Shown here: positions 24,801-37,065 of the stretch, piece by piece
Layout of the letters: each line of letters begins with the position of its first letter
How positions within the stretch are numbered: the stretch's first letter is position 1
Assembly: GCA_015680685.1 (NCBI GenBank)
Contig: MNCI01025115.1
Location: 123,606-187,605, forward strand
Source: Gnetum montanum
Taxonomy: Eukaryota; Streptophyta; Gnetopsida; Gnetales; Gnetaceae
Length of the DNA: 64,000 nt
Direction of reading: 5' to 3'
Notes under the pieces: model-generated
What the model saw: only the letters and a program-made list of their open reading frames with translations
What the model was told of the DNA's origin: nothing
The model's database searches: none
Position numbers and translations under genes: made by a program

Positions 24801-27057
24801 ATAGGGAAAGATAATGGATGTTGAATAAGCATGGACCATGAATACGGTTCTTACCAAGGACACCCAATTTAATTGGGCTACTCATTTGGTTTTTGGACTA
24901 CATGGGGAAATCCTAAAGCTTTGAGAAAAACTCATAATGAAGTGTCATGTGCATTTCTCATTCTTTGCAACTTACTTATGGAGATTTGTAGAGTTCCTCA
25001 TGGTGAGGAAGGATGGGAAATGGATGACTCATGACCCATCCCAACTCACTAAGCCTTGAGTAAGGCATCTTGTTTCAACCATACATGCCCATGATCCACT
25101 AGAGGATGTGAGTGAATACTTGTCCATCACACCAAAGGCTTTGGTGGGAAATGTTATGCATCTCCTAACAAAATGGGGAGAGAGCCCCATTCTAAACAAG
25201 GAAATGTGAAAAAGGCCAAAAAGTTTCTTACTGAAGTTAAGGGTTTAGCTAGCGTAAAACTCAAGAGGCCTTTGGATGATGAGACAAAGCTAGTCATCAA
25301 GCAACCCTTGAAGAGAATATTGATCATCAAGCTTAATCAGGTACATGATGGATTTAAAGGTATATTCTACTTGTTTTATTATTTTTTATTTTGGAAGTTA
25401 TAGTTTTGAGTAACATGATTAAGTTATGGTTTTGTCTTAGGAAAAATGTGTTTAAGTTGTCCTATATTTTGTGGTTGTTATTCTTGTAGGCAAGAAATAG
25501 GAATAGGTGGCCATAGCAATAGTAGTAGCAATTGAGATGAAATGAAGATGTTAATAGGAGGAAGTGTTGCAACATCATGATCATGAAGGTTTGATGCATC
25601 CTCCATTAGATAGTTTCGATGCCTTATTTAAGGATTCATAGCTGGGTAAACCTCTTACCATCACACCAAAGGGTCTACTAGGTACTTATGATTTTTGGTT
25701 TTATATGTTGTAAATATGTTTAGCCTTTGTCACAATTTTTGATTGCTTATTATGCTTGTTATAGATCTGAAGCCTCAAGTTGTTGCTTCCACCTCTACAT
25801 TCTACATGCAATAGTGGATGGACACCCCTGATAAGATTGAGTTCATGCAAAGCATAGCTAAAAACATGATCAACAAATTAGAGAAAATAGCTCCTAAAGT
25901 TGGTAAGAGTTCTAACAAATTTTTCCTTTTTTGTTTACATGTTTTTTCTTTTCATTAAGTTTTAATGGTTCTAAATTTATTTATTATTTATTATTTTTTA
26001 GTCTTTAACTAGTTTTATATGTCTAATTTTGTTGATTATTTGGTATCATTTATAGTTCCTAAGTTGAGATGAAATCCTAACTAGGTTGTAGAGATTGATG
26101 CATTACCTATCCTATCTCTTGATGTGATAAATGTCCCACATAATTTGTATGAGGATGCCACTACATGTGAACTTTCATGTGCAAAATATTTGTAGGAATG
26201 CAAATTATCCAATGAGTTATTTTGAGAATAAGTTATGATGCTAAAGAGATAGAACAAGAAGCTAATAAATAAGGTGAAGCATCTCAAGGATTGTAAAGAG
26301 TTCATGGAGGCCCAAGTGACGAATAGAGACTCCTTGCACACCAAGGAGATAACTTGGGCCCACTATTGGAATGCAATTCATGGCAAGGTTGCCCTTGCCA
26401 AAGAGGTACCAAAACAAAAGCTTTAAATGCACCTATTGAGCCATAAGGTTATTGACTAGAAGGACTATTATACCTTGGTCCTTAAGTGGGGCCAAGCACC
26501 AAAGGATCACAAGAGATAGTATAAGGTCGAGTGAGATGCCTAGCTCAAATGATTCTAGGATGAATCTATAGAACAACATCAATTGGAGTTATTTATGAAG
26601 GTGATCAACGTAAAGGAAGTCTACAAGTTATTTGCAGATAGTGTGATTATGGCTAACTTCCCTATTCGTCAAATGAAAACTGCTTCAAGGGAGGTAACCA
26701 CCATCACCTTCTCACACAAGCCACCTACTTGGAATGATGTCAACAAGAGAAACATTCTTACCCATGTTAATCTTTGGGACATAGACTAGGCTAACATGAC
26801 TAAAGATTAACTCCTCCACCATCTAGAGGTTGGTCTTTAGACTTTCCCTATAGAGTATGTTATTTTAGAATCCTCTCAATTTTTTTGTTTTATTTTTGCT
26901 ATGTTTTATTTCATTGTTAAAGTTATTAACTTAGTTTCATTATGCGTTGACTACTAATTGGCCTTATGTTGTTATGTTATAGGCACTAGGTGATATTGGT
27001 AGCCCTCATGGTGAGGGTGGGAATGACCCTCCACCTCCTTCTTCAAATGCCTCCTAG
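21813..27057 (+). pseudogene. Accessory gene G (antisense cargo of E4), eight exons, unidentified
   Basis: Protein-like blocks on the plus strand, antisense to E4, are separated by GT-AG introns. Suggested exons: 21,813-21,934 (MSRRKAPTKNPTLEEEN), 23,298-23,750, 23,856-24,112 (KDKFDNYIKHHSNAYKRC), 24,306-25,340 (longest; MPLAEVTVMNLGHTKDT, CHVHFSFFATYLWRFVEFL), 25,490-25,681, 25,765-25,902 (DKIEFMQSIAKNMINKL), 26,056-26,854 and 26,983-27,057 (ends in TAG). Borders include AAA|GTGAGT at 24,112 and CAG|GTACAT at 25,340. The minus-strand copy G' matches in exons 4-8, including the exon 5 and 6 borders, which supports real coding history. Stops and a frameshift in exon 2 show decay. No known family is recognised. 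Loosely it recalls accessory ORFs of Tat-type elements. Antisense placement would protect its introns from splicing of the element's RNA. Confidence 0.7.
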
Positions 27058-27779
27058 CATCACCAACTATCTATTTTTAGTTGTTCTTGTTGTTGATCAT
27101 TTTTGATGTTGATGTTGATTTTATTATGGATAATGATACCTAATTACTCAGTTGTGGATGGTTTCATTATTTATGATTTATTATTTGAATGTTTCGCCAT
27201 GCCATGTGGCTATGGCAATTATGTTGTAGGAATTTTACATATTATCTTTAAGTTTCAATTTTGGTTATATTTTTCTATAATTATGATTTTATTGCAATCA
27301 CATTGTTTTATGTTATAATTATGGTTTAAGGCTACGTTGGCCAACTAGTATGGTTATAATGTCATAAAAAGTTGAAATGGCTAGGTAATAAGGCAATAGG
27401 CTAAATCTTAGATAAGTTATAACATTGTTTGCTAGTTTTAGGCTATGGAGGGCCATATGGTAGTTTCCAATTTAAGGCCATGGCAAGCCCTCACATTTTT
27501 TCTAGTTTAAGGCCTTACTGGGTTGTATGATTTTGCAAAGGAAAACATAAAAATTTTTAGGGATTTTTGTAATTTTAAAGTCTTTATAATATTTTTTTAA
27601 GAAAAGAAAAAGAAAATCTTTAAAAGTAAAAATCTAAAAAGAAAAAGTAAACTTTAAGCTATATGCAAATCTAAATTTTAACATAAACAAAAGGTAAAAT
27701 GTAGTCTAGGCTAAAAGGCTATAAGTACATATGGTTACATGGCCATAGGTGCATGGGGTAGAAGAATTAGGGGTACACA
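27058..27779 (-). repeat. Spacer S-left of E4
   Basis: Non-coding DNA between the end of gene G and the gag-PR stop. Degenerate copies of the CTACTAAGGCCTTAAACTAG motif (reverse complement visible at about 27,425-27,535) match the E1 spacer at 4,990-5,310. The rest is A-rich (27,540-27,720). Confidence 0.6.
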
Positions 27780-30262
27780 TCACTTATGCAAATGTTTCCT
27801 AATCTTTGAGAGATTAGGAAATGTGTATGGTCTATGTTGCATAAGCTTGTATTCCCCATCACCTTCACTAACAATGTTTAAGGGGAGCTCTCCCCATGGT
27901 GCATCGATAGGTTCATCATTGTTGGTCTTGGCCTCTTTTGGCACCTCATGCTTTTTGATTTTGTAACTAATGGTAGGAGTTTCTTCCGAAAACTCAAATT
28001 CAGACCCTTGTTCTACATCAATGTTCTTAGTCTCTAGAGGGACCACACTATCACTGTGAATGATTATTTCACCTCCCTCGTAAGACAAGTGAATTTCTTT
28101 GTGGATAGGTGAAGACATAGCTCATAATTGAGCTTCCTAGGATAAGGTTGAATCATGTTGTTTCCTCTACAACCAAGAAGTTTACCATTATGGGGAATTT
28201 TTCCCCTACCAAAAAATCTAAAGATATGGAGCCTTTGACAACAACCCATAATCCATTGAAGGATTTAAGTGCTAAAGTTGTCATGTGCTGCATTTGGTTT
28301 GTCAGGCCCAAACACTCAACGATGGTATAATGTATGACATTTATTACCACCCCATCATCTACATGCACTCTATGCACTTTGTATTATCCTACCGTTATCA
28401 TTATAAAGAGGGACGCCTTGGTTACCTTGTTATTTTGGGGGTTAGTCTTGATTTTGCTTTTGCAAAACACTAGTGATGTTGATCTCACTTCTTCCCTAGG
28501 TGAAGATGGTACCATCAATGCATGGATAGATTCTTCGTTAGTTGAGATGTCCTTACTAGTGGGGATGAAGGTCAACATCTTAACCAATACCTCACGCTAT
28601 GTAGCGGAAGTCATGGGAAGGTCATACAAGTTAAGGATTGTACTCTTTTATTTTAGTCACTGTTTGACTTGTTTCATCACATTAAGGAATTCTTTGTTGT
28701 TAGCTATGGGTTTTTCATTCTTGTTGTTTTGGACTTTCTCCATTCACTCCAAAATGAAAAATTTATGTTTAGGATGTTGTGTCATATCCTCTTTCCCTTT
28801 CCCTTGGGGTTTAGGATCTTCCTTTGGTGTACTGGTTGAAGCAACATGGGTAGTTAAGGTCATGGAAATAGATGAGATGGGAGTTAATTTCAACAAACCC
28901 ACTTCCTTCCATCCCTTGGCTTGCTTATCATTCTTGTATTTTGGATTCTGTGTATGCTTCTTCTATTGATTGGTTGAAGATTTCTTGCTGTCTTTGTTTA
29001 GTTGTGAAGAAGAAGTTGTTTCATTAACTACCATAGGGGTTGTTGTTTGGTTGTATGGGTGGACTCAGTGGAAATGAGAGGGAGAGGTACTATGATGACA
29101 AAAGGCTCTTTGGGGGGTGTTGGTGATGGGATCCTTAAAATAAAGGAGGTCCTTGAACTAGTGCAAGTTGAAGAACCCCTTTCATTACAAGGAGGTACCT
29201 AGATCACGAATAGTTCCCTCATAGGCCTTTGATCATTATTAACATTGAACACCACTATGATATATGGGCTATTATTGGTGTTCAATGGGTCATTATACAC
29301 ATGAATCAACTAGTTTTAAGGCCTAATTTGATTGGATTCATGAAGCACTAGTTCACCCTTGTCTATCATTTTCTACATGTCGTCTTTCAGCACAAGGCAA
29401 AAATCAATATCTTGACATGGCAACCGATGATAGTAACAAAATTGGTCAAGCTTAAAATAATTAGGCACCAAGGGGCCATCTTTGGTTATGTGAGTGGGGT
29501 CTTTGCTATCTTACATAGCTTCTCATTCCTCTTATGAACATTTTCCATCATTTTTTTATATTGTATTCTCCCACTCTATAATAGTTGGTCTAAGAGTACT
29601 GATGCCTTTAAGAGTAACCTAGTATATTTCATCCAATATTTTTGCTCAAATTTGGGCCTCAAAGTAGTCAACTCAAAGGCCCTATATGTTGAAGGTTGGT
29701 TGTTATTATCACTAGGGGCCTTGGGTTAGTTCATTCTATACCACTGGGTGGTCATTTTAGTTTTCTTGGCTATAGTGGCCACCATCATGTTGTTTTTCCT
29801 TCCCCTCTCTTTGCCCTTTCATGCATGTTGATTTTTATAAGACATACAGGTAGGGTCATGGCTAACTTTTGTCACATCCTGTATGTTTTTGGTTTGGGAA
29901 AAGGCCTTCCTGAGTGTTGATGGATTAAGGTAGTATAATTTCAACTTGATAAAGATGTTAACCATCCCCTTGAAGATAGCTAGAAGATTAGTTTTAGCTA
30001 TTGGCTCCATAATTTCATTTAGTAAAGTATTCCATCATTGGATGAACTTTTGGAACAATCCAAGGAGTCCTTGGTTGGCCTTCATCAATTGGTCAAGGGT
30101 GGTATCAAGTTTCAAGTTATACTTGAAACAGTTAATGAATTATGAAGTTAGATCTTCTAAAGAAGATATAGATCCTCTTGGCAAAGCATGGTACCAGTCA
30201 AGGGCTTTTCCCATAAGAGACATAGGGAAGATTCTCATGATCGCGTGTGACCAAGCTTGTAG
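27780..30262 (-). pseudogene. gag-protease of E4, part after the E3 insertion
   Basis: Continues the E4 gag interrupted at 44,718. First comes the rest of the capsid-like region (IMRIFPMSLMGKALDWYHAL just inside 30,240, then LPRGSISSLEDL), the best example of this block in the window. A zinc-knuckle-like block with C, H and C retained (CYYHRLPCQDIDFC, about 29,442-29,392) follows. The retropepsin has VHVDDGVVINVI near 28,360, an NLILG-type block near 28,140, and a 112-codon open tail ending NLSKIRKHLHK at 27,780. This tail (28,118-27,780) is intact and matches E1. Several stops remain elsewhere. The plus-strand ORF at 28,334-28,969 is only its shadow. Confidence 0.82.
30258..30262. repeat. 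E3 target-site duplication, left
   Basis: TGTAG immediately left of the E3 LTR. It is identical to the five bases right of the other LTR (44,718-44,722). Confidence 0.85.
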
Positions 30263-31638
30263 TATTACAACTAAAAATATCGATCACTAGAAAATCATGA
30301 ATCCCAGTGCAACAAATCTGACCCTGAATCCCTAAGGCCATCAAAAAATGGGATCTGAGGTGTCTTGGATATTTTGGTAGTCATCCATGAACTTAGAAAA
30401 TGAAAAATGGAAGTAGAAAAGTAAAAATGCAATGCAGATCTAAGAAAATAAATGAACATAATGAAAAAATAAATCAAAATTATACACAAAATAGAACTTT
30501 AAATTTTATTGCAAAATAAAGGAGATTCAGAAATGTATACAAGAATATCGGAGGAGGCAAGGGGGCTCACTTTGATGAAGGCCTAGAATCCATTGCCCCA
30601 TGATCCAAATGCTTCACAACTTAGAAAAATGTGAAACCTTTCTGGAAACTTCACCATATCTATAATGCTGGTATTACAAGGGATGTAACAATGGCTATGG
30701 GGGTTTCACATTCGGAAATCAAGAAGCTTTATGTGTGTTCAAAGCTCTTAAATGTAAAAATGCCAAAGTGCCAAAATGTCAAAATTGTGGAACCTATAAA
30801 TGGTTCTTGGGATTTTTTATTATATGTTTTAGACATTAAATCTTGCTATAAATTGGCTATAAACTACTACAAATTAGGCTATAAAACTATTGCAAATTGA
30901 TTGTAAATTTCTATTATGTTTCAGGTGGGGTAGGTGCCAAAATTTAGGGAATTACCATATATAGTAAGTGTCATATTCCCATGGTCATTTTTTTATTAAA
31001 AATAGTAACAAGGGGATGACATTCATATTTGGAGGATGGCTTCTACCCTAGGAGCAAATCTTCCATGCTAGAAGCACATCTTCCATGCTAGGGAAAGATC
31101 TTCTACACTAGGAGCACCTCTTCCATGTTGGGGGATGGCTTTGATGCTAGGAGCACATCTTCCACACTAGGGGGATGGCTTCTACCATGTTGAGAGTAGA
31201 GCTTCCATGTTGAGAGTACATATACCATGTTGGGGGTAAATATTTCATGCTAGGGATAGGTGAGTTGTACCCCCATGCATCCATACTAGAGGTAGGTGAG
31301 TTATACCCCCATGCATCCTAGTTGGGGGTAGGTGTCTTTAGCATAGAAAATGTCATACCCCTCATAAAATCCATCAAAATGCCAATTTTGGCATCCCAAA
31401 AGAAATTTTAATCCCCCCTTCCCCTACCACAAAACTTAAATATAGATGTTACAAGACATTTTTCACTTGGGAGATGAGGCTTTGACCACTTATGAGGCAT
31501 TTTTCAACCCCAAAAGTATAAAGTATGTGAGATTGCACCTCATGGATTACAATCCTCACATTTAAAATGAATTTTTTCCTCAAGTTTCATGGGATGGGAT
31601 TACAAAGTTTACAAAATCCAAATTTTGGTGATGTTTCA
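30263..31638 (-). mobile_element. E3 3' LTR
   Basis: 1,376 bases. On the minus strand it starts TGAAACATCACC (31,638) and ends AGTTGTAATA (30,263). It carries a TATA-like ATATAATAAAAAA (30,826-30,813), a GCAATAAAATTTAAAG poly(A)-type region near 30,505, the palindrome pair (30,947-31,010) and the 20-bp minisatellite at 31,040-31,330. It pairs with 43,247-44,717. Confidence 0.85.
31040..31330 (-). repeat. ~20-bp minisatellite in E3 3' LTR
   Basis: About 14 degenerate units of the plus-strand type ATCTTCCATGCTAGGAGCAC. The same array in the 5' LTR (43,995-44,420) is longer, which explains much of the 95-base length difference between the two LTRs. Confidence 0.75.
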
Positions 31639-31655
31639 AAGGTCCCTCTTCATTG
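31639..31655 (-). other. Polypurine tract of E3
   Basis: On the minus strand AATGAAGAGGGACCTT directly precedes the 3' LTR start TGAAACATC. The equivalent GGGACC-type tract precedes the E1 and E5 LTRs. Confidence 0.7.
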
Positions 31656-32470
31656 GTGTTTGAAGGATTGACTCGAGAGGCACCAATAAAGAATAAAAAA
31701 TGACACTCAAAACTCCATCACGGACATTCCCTTTCTACAATTGATCCAGTCATGTTGAACCATGCCAAAGAGTGCTTATGATGATTGGATAAGGCTATGA
31801 TAAGGAAATTGTAATGGCAATGAAGTTATAGGGAACCATTTACAAAGGTTAATAATGCATTCCATAGTTGATATCATGGCTATTGCACTTCATATTTTGA
31901 TATGCTGATTACTTGGCAAATGCATTTGAGGATCCAACATCTTACTCCAAGGTTTCTTGGGCCTCTAGGCTCCTCCCCTTGTATGTTCAAAGTTATTGGT
32001 TTGTTCTTTAGTCTTTGTTAGCCACCTAGCTTCTTGGAAATTTTGCACCTCCATTTTTTTTTCTTTTTTTTTCTTTCTTTGTGAGGTAAAACCTTCATTG
32101 GGTTTCTATGTCAAGGTTGGTTTGATTTGGTTTTCCTATTGAATGAGATGTGTTTCATTCAATGGTCTTAATGGTGAAGCATGAAAAAGGAGATGTCATA
32201 TGGCCACAATGCATGAGTGTTAGACATTGGTCAACACTACTATTTATGGTAAGGAAGGTTATATTCAGGCTACAAGGTTTGGTTCAAGAAGAGGTAATGG
32301 GATGGAAATGGCATAAGCATTCTTGACAAGGTAGGATAAGCTCACTAAATCTTTCACATCAAGGTCACGTGGTGACTTGCTACCATGATGAGTTGCACCT
32401 CCATGATGACTCTAGGCTTCACCCTACAAGCACAAATTTAAGAGGACAAGAAAACTAGACAAAGAAAGTA
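31656..32470 (-). other. E3 3' UTR
   Basis: Reverse complement of the E7 UTR at 19,410-20,270 and the E5 UTR at 60,890-61,780, with shared words such as GGTGAAGCCTAGAGTC, TGTAACACATCTCATT-like text and GAATATAACCTTCCTTACC. No ORF is conserved. Confidence 0.7.
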
Positions 32471-32990
32471 TGTTATAATGTTACAATGCATGTTTCTGCA
32501 CAATATGATGAGTAAAGCTAAGCCACCAAGGTCACGATTATTGTATCATAGGAAATTCAATGTGATGTGCATCAAATTCCCAAAGTTTTGCAACTTGTTG
32601 ATTGTGCCAAACAAGGGGGGAGAGATAAACCATGCAAGCTCACTTATTGTAGATCATCAAAGTTGGCAACATTAGTCATTCATTGCAACCTATCAATAAT
32701 AATAAATAACACTACAAGCAAACATATGAGTGCTAGATGAAATTAGGCTATGTGATGGCTTTAATGTTGCATAATAATGGTTTGATGTGGCTATGAATAG
32801 GTTTAAGTTCTAGTGATGACCTTGGTTTCATGTGTTTTCTCCTTACCATCATGGTCTTAGATGGGAATGTCAACTAAGGGACCCTCTATAATGTTTTTGA
32901 AGTAAAAGTCAATGGTGTTATGGTTGCATAGTAAAATTGTTACAAAGTTTTAGGTTAGCTTGGATATATAAGGTCAACTTGGTCAACATC
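32471..32990. other. Unassigned DNA of E3 where pol would be expected
   Basis: By comparison with E1 and E5, pol should lie here. Neither strand shows RT, RNase H or integrase blocks. A 65-codon plus ORF (32,478-32,675) has no relative in the window. Confidence 0.5.
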
Positions 32991-32999
32991 ATAGGAGGG

Positions 33000-33830
33000 G
33001 TTTACTAAGGCTTTAAGGCTAGTCAAGTTCGCTTCTCCTGGCTTCATCCTACATGACAACATAAGCACATCAAGTGGAACCTCTATGATAAAATTGTTAA
33101 ATAGTGTAAAAAAGAATGTAAAGGAAATTAATAACAATACTTATATAAGCAAAAACCCATTCTTTCAAAGGCTAAACAAGATTCAACTATGGTCAGAAAA
33201 TGTTGTAATAGGGAAATATAAGGTTAGACATGATCAACTATGATTACATTTTTTGTAGTTTAGGCCTTAATAGGCCATGGTTACATGGTGTCAAATGATG
33301 ATCAAGAATGGTCAAACTCCACCATCTAACACCAATGAAAGGATAAACAAAGGTTAACCATGATCAATAAATGTCATAAGGGGTACAAATAAGCAAAAAA
33401 ATGGAATAAAAATAAAAAAAGGGTCAACCAAAGACAATACAAGTTGAATTACAATAGAAGTATGAAAAATCAAGTCAAACATGGTCAATTGAGATTACAA
33501 GATTATTAGGTTTAGGCCTTCGTGAGCCATGTTCTTGCTAGTTTTAGGCCTTGGTGAGCCATAGTTTTACCAATATTAGGCCTTGTTGGGCTACAAAATT
33601 ACTAATTTTAGGCCTTAGCGGTTCATGGTAAGGGCTTGTTTCACTAGCAAGGTCATTAAGAGGCAAACACAAGATGAAACTTAGCAAAATAAGGTAAAAT
33701 TTAGTTGTAATATGGTAAAGGTAGGGTAAAATTTAGTAAAACAATGTAAAGTATAGTTAAAATTATTTTAAATGTGGTATGAGAAGTAGAGCTAGGTCAA
33801 CTAGTATTAAATCTGATAAATAATTAACAA
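33000..33830 (-). repeat. Spacer S-right of E3
   Basis: Inverted copies of the CTACTAAGGCCTAAAACTAG motif (33,230-33,260, 33,510-33,640) and of the TTACCTTATTTTACC low-complexity block (33,680-33,770) match E1 12,690-13,245 and E5 50,870-51,200. Confidence 0.65.
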
Positions 33831-36300
33831 GGTTATCTATGTATATGTAGGTATGTATGTATGTATATCTTTTATTTTAAAAATAATCATATTGAGATTA
33901 TGATGTGTATTTATCCTTATAAATAGCATTATACATTATTAAAACATTATCAATCAAGAAATTATCTAAGACAGATACAACATAAGTGGAAAGCTTCAAA
34001 TTGGTAGTGGTAGTAGTAGCACCATGTGGGGAAAATTTTCATGGAAGAACAACACAATGTCAATGGAGCCTTACGCCATGCAGTTGGTGATCACATGACT
34101 ACCATAAAGCTCCTTTACCAACATGTGCATCAAGGTCTTCACAGTGACCTTGCTTACCAAATACACACCATAGCCAACTAGTGTTATGGCCACCACCATG
34201 GAATTGACATTGATGATACGTCTACTACCATGACAAATGACTTAGTGTGTAGCCTTGTGAATGAGGCTCCATCAGCACTACCACAATGTGTGGAAACCCA
34301 TCATAGTGGATGTCCATGTAATAAATATGGAGGGCATGAATAAGAAAGATGCACAATAGCAGTGTGGGATGGGGTAGGATGGGAAGGCAAGATAACATAG
34401 TAGTGTGCTGTAGTGGCAAAGTTGTAGGGCTAATGATCATGTCAATGCTAATGGTGCCAAGAGTGCCAAAACTAATGATGTTATGGGGTAGGTTGATGAT
34501 GTTGATGAATCTAATCTAGCCAAGGAGGCTTACACTAGGCAATGTGCATTGGGGGTTAGTACAAGGCAACACATGGCAATAAGAAAAGTGAGCAAACTCA
34601 GCTATGTGTAAAGGGAATGGACTCAGTTTTGTCACAGCAGTGTTGCAAAGGGTTTGGAAAGTGAGGAATGGAAATGTGTGTGTAGTGGAAAGGAAAGGAG
34701 TCCAAAGACACAACATCAAATCATGGCATCCATGTTGGATCCACACTAACCAACATGGATGAGCATGAAGGTAAAAGCGTAGTAACATTGCATCATGACA
34801 TGCACACTAGATGCACACTAATCAACATGGATGAGAATGGGTTATGGGGGGTAGTGTTGGATTGCAACATCCATGTTGACCAACATGGATAAGCATGGAG
34901 AGTGGATGGACCTATGTGAGTGCATGGTGGTAGTGGAATGTGGTACGTGTGTTGGCAAGTACAGTAGTGGAGACATAGAAAATGCATTGGCCAAGGTAGC
35001 AATGAAGGTGCTATGTAAAAATGTAGGTACCGTAACACATAAGGTCCTCACCATCACCATTAGCAACCACAAGCATAGATTCATGGAGCAAATTATTGTT
35101 GGACACACCTACAATAATGGATCCTCTACCTTCACAAAATCTATTTAAGGGGATTTCACTCTCAGATTCTAAGCATAAGTAATGGCTCAAGGGTTTTTAT
35201 GCCATGGCTTCTATAGGATGGATGCCAAGAAGAGTAGCCTATAATGAAATTTGTAAGAAAAAATGGCAATGGTGGGTGATGGTGGCATATAGGGTTCTAG
35301 AAGAATGGCCTAGCAGTGGTGTGACATCATAGTAGTGGCATGTGTTGAGGGTTTAGTGGGTTTCAACACTAGCGGTGGCTGTAGGTGATGGGTGGAAAAG
35401 GCATTGAATGGAGCAACCTATGAGGGGGTTGTATGGCCTACTATGAGATTGATGTGGGGCAACAATGCATGTGTCACTAGCTAGATCTCGTGGCATGATG
35501 GCAATTGGGTGCGACAACTAGTAAGGGTTCACAGATAGTGGTGGTTATGGATAGTAGAAGGTAGGTCGTGGAAGGTAGCAAGCCTCGAGACATGGTGCTA
35601 AATTGTGGAATCCAACGTGGATGAGTAGGAGCAACATTGGTTCATGACATCCATGCTGACTAGTGTGGATGAGTAGGAGCAATGTTGAATTATGACATCC
35701 ATGCTAGATCCATATTGACCAACATGGATGTCACGATCCTTGACCAGCAGTGATCTATCATGGATGAAGAGGGTTTTGAACAATCATGGAGGATTGAAGA
35801 TTGTCATGATGAGGGCTTGGGGTTCTAGCATGGCAAGCAATGACAAGACATCAATAAATAGTGGTGGTTCTACTGGCAATGGTGGCTAAGTGGAAAAGTC
35901 ATGGCCTAGGAGGTCTACTCAACATAGTGGACATTTATTTTGTTACATAGTCTCTGATGGCCCTCTGTAACCTACATTCATGCTCATGTAGTCTTTGATG
36001 GGCCAATGTAAATCCTCATCACATGAAGCCATTGGCAAGGACATCACTACCCTAGGTAGGGCATTGGTAGGGATTGGTTCTATGTGGGGCAAGTAGACAA
36101 GTGGCATGACACACGTAGGTGCACAACATAAGGTCTGAGGCAAGTGTCCTATGACAAGGAACCATGACACATTACCCTAAGGGCCAATGTGGCCCAACAC
36201 AAGCTTATAGGGCCACTGTAAAATTTTTATTTTTAATTTTATTTTTTGTTTCTTATTTTTTTATTATTGAATTTTAAATTGTTCTAGGAAAGTATGCTTG
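33831..36300. other. GC-richer low-complexity region in E3 cargo
   Basis: Rich in GGTGGT, ATGGTG and CATGG words, with short local repeats such as CATCCATGTTGACCAACATGG (34,725-34,760, 34,865-34,890, 35,695-35,725). It ends in GGGCCAATGTGGCCCAACA (36,181-36,199), close to text at 57,120-57,200 and 58,440 in E6. ORFs overlap on both strands (34,793-35,148) and look like composition effects. No protein family is recognised. Confidence 0.5.
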
Positions 36301-36742
36301 TGTAATTACTAAAATCCATAGTGCAGAAATCTATAGGGTGGAGAACAAGAAAATTCTAGACAAATGGATAGGGTTAGGGAGGATATGAATTAGCAAGATG
36401 AGGAGGAACCATGTGTCTTGAAGGAGACATCCACAACTAATGATCCCCTTCTACCAATGTTAATATTCTAGGTGTGGGTATTGGGGATCTTAGCAAGCTA
36501 ATTTAGGAGGACAATCATATCTCCATTGATTGAGATACACATCATGTTTAGAGGATGTCTTGGGGTCTACAATGCTAAATAGAACATGCCAAAAAAAGGA
36601 TAGCCTCCATGAGTTCCCTGAATCACAACTCCAGCTTGGCTTTGACTCTTGCTATAAATAATAGATAGAGTTTTATTTTTTTCTGTTTGGACTAGCTTCC
36701 CAAAAGACACCTAGATATCTATCTCAATGGTGGCACCTCTAT

Positions 36743-36807
36743 TCCAAAATTTGGGACAAATGTTTCTCTCTCATTTATGGTTTGTTATCCTCATTATTTC
36801 TTCTTCT

Positions 36808-36844
<37 letters not shown>

Positions 36845-36858
36845 AAATTTGGGACAAA

Positions 36859-36908
<50 letters not shown>

Positions 36909-36922
36909 ATTTTTGGGACATA

Positions 36923-36961
<39 letters not shown>

Positions 36962-36970
36962 CTCTCTCTG
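36743..36970 (+). repeat. Compound (TC)n microsatellite with a repeated 18-bp spacer
   Basis: Three tracts of TC dinucleotides (36,811-36,842, 36,862-36,906, 36,927-36,969) are separated by the unit CCAAAATTTGGGACAAATG. The unit occurs at 36,743, 36,842 and 36,906, the last one mutated. It lies about 100 bases upstream of the NAP1 pseudogene and may be its former pyrimidine-rich 5' UTR (inference). Confidence 0.85.
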
Positions 36971-37065
36971 ATTTTCAAGTTTTCCTCAAAGGAAAGAAAA
37001 TATGGGTGGCAACATAGGTGTAGGATCTCAGGATAACAACCAAACCTCCTAGTAGTGCTTTCAAC

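Noticed and set aside
28334-28969. Longest open frame of the window (211 codons, plus strand)
   Set aside because: It is the antisense shadow of E4 gag-protease, whose minus-strand reading matches E1 and E3. The plus-strand protein has no counterpart in the other copies.
30240-30300. Apparent deletion joining the LTR directly to mid-gag in E4
   Set aside because: The TGTAG duplication and the matching gag half at 44,718 show a nested E3 insertion instead.
31040-31330. Regular ~20-bp repeats that could recall a CRISPR array
   Set aside because: Units are degenerate and adjacent without unique spacers, lie inside plant LTRs, and occur in both LTRs of E3.
34793-35148. Overlapping 80-90-codon ORFs on both strands
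   Set aside because: They come from GGTGGT-type composition and short repeats; no conserved protein pattern.
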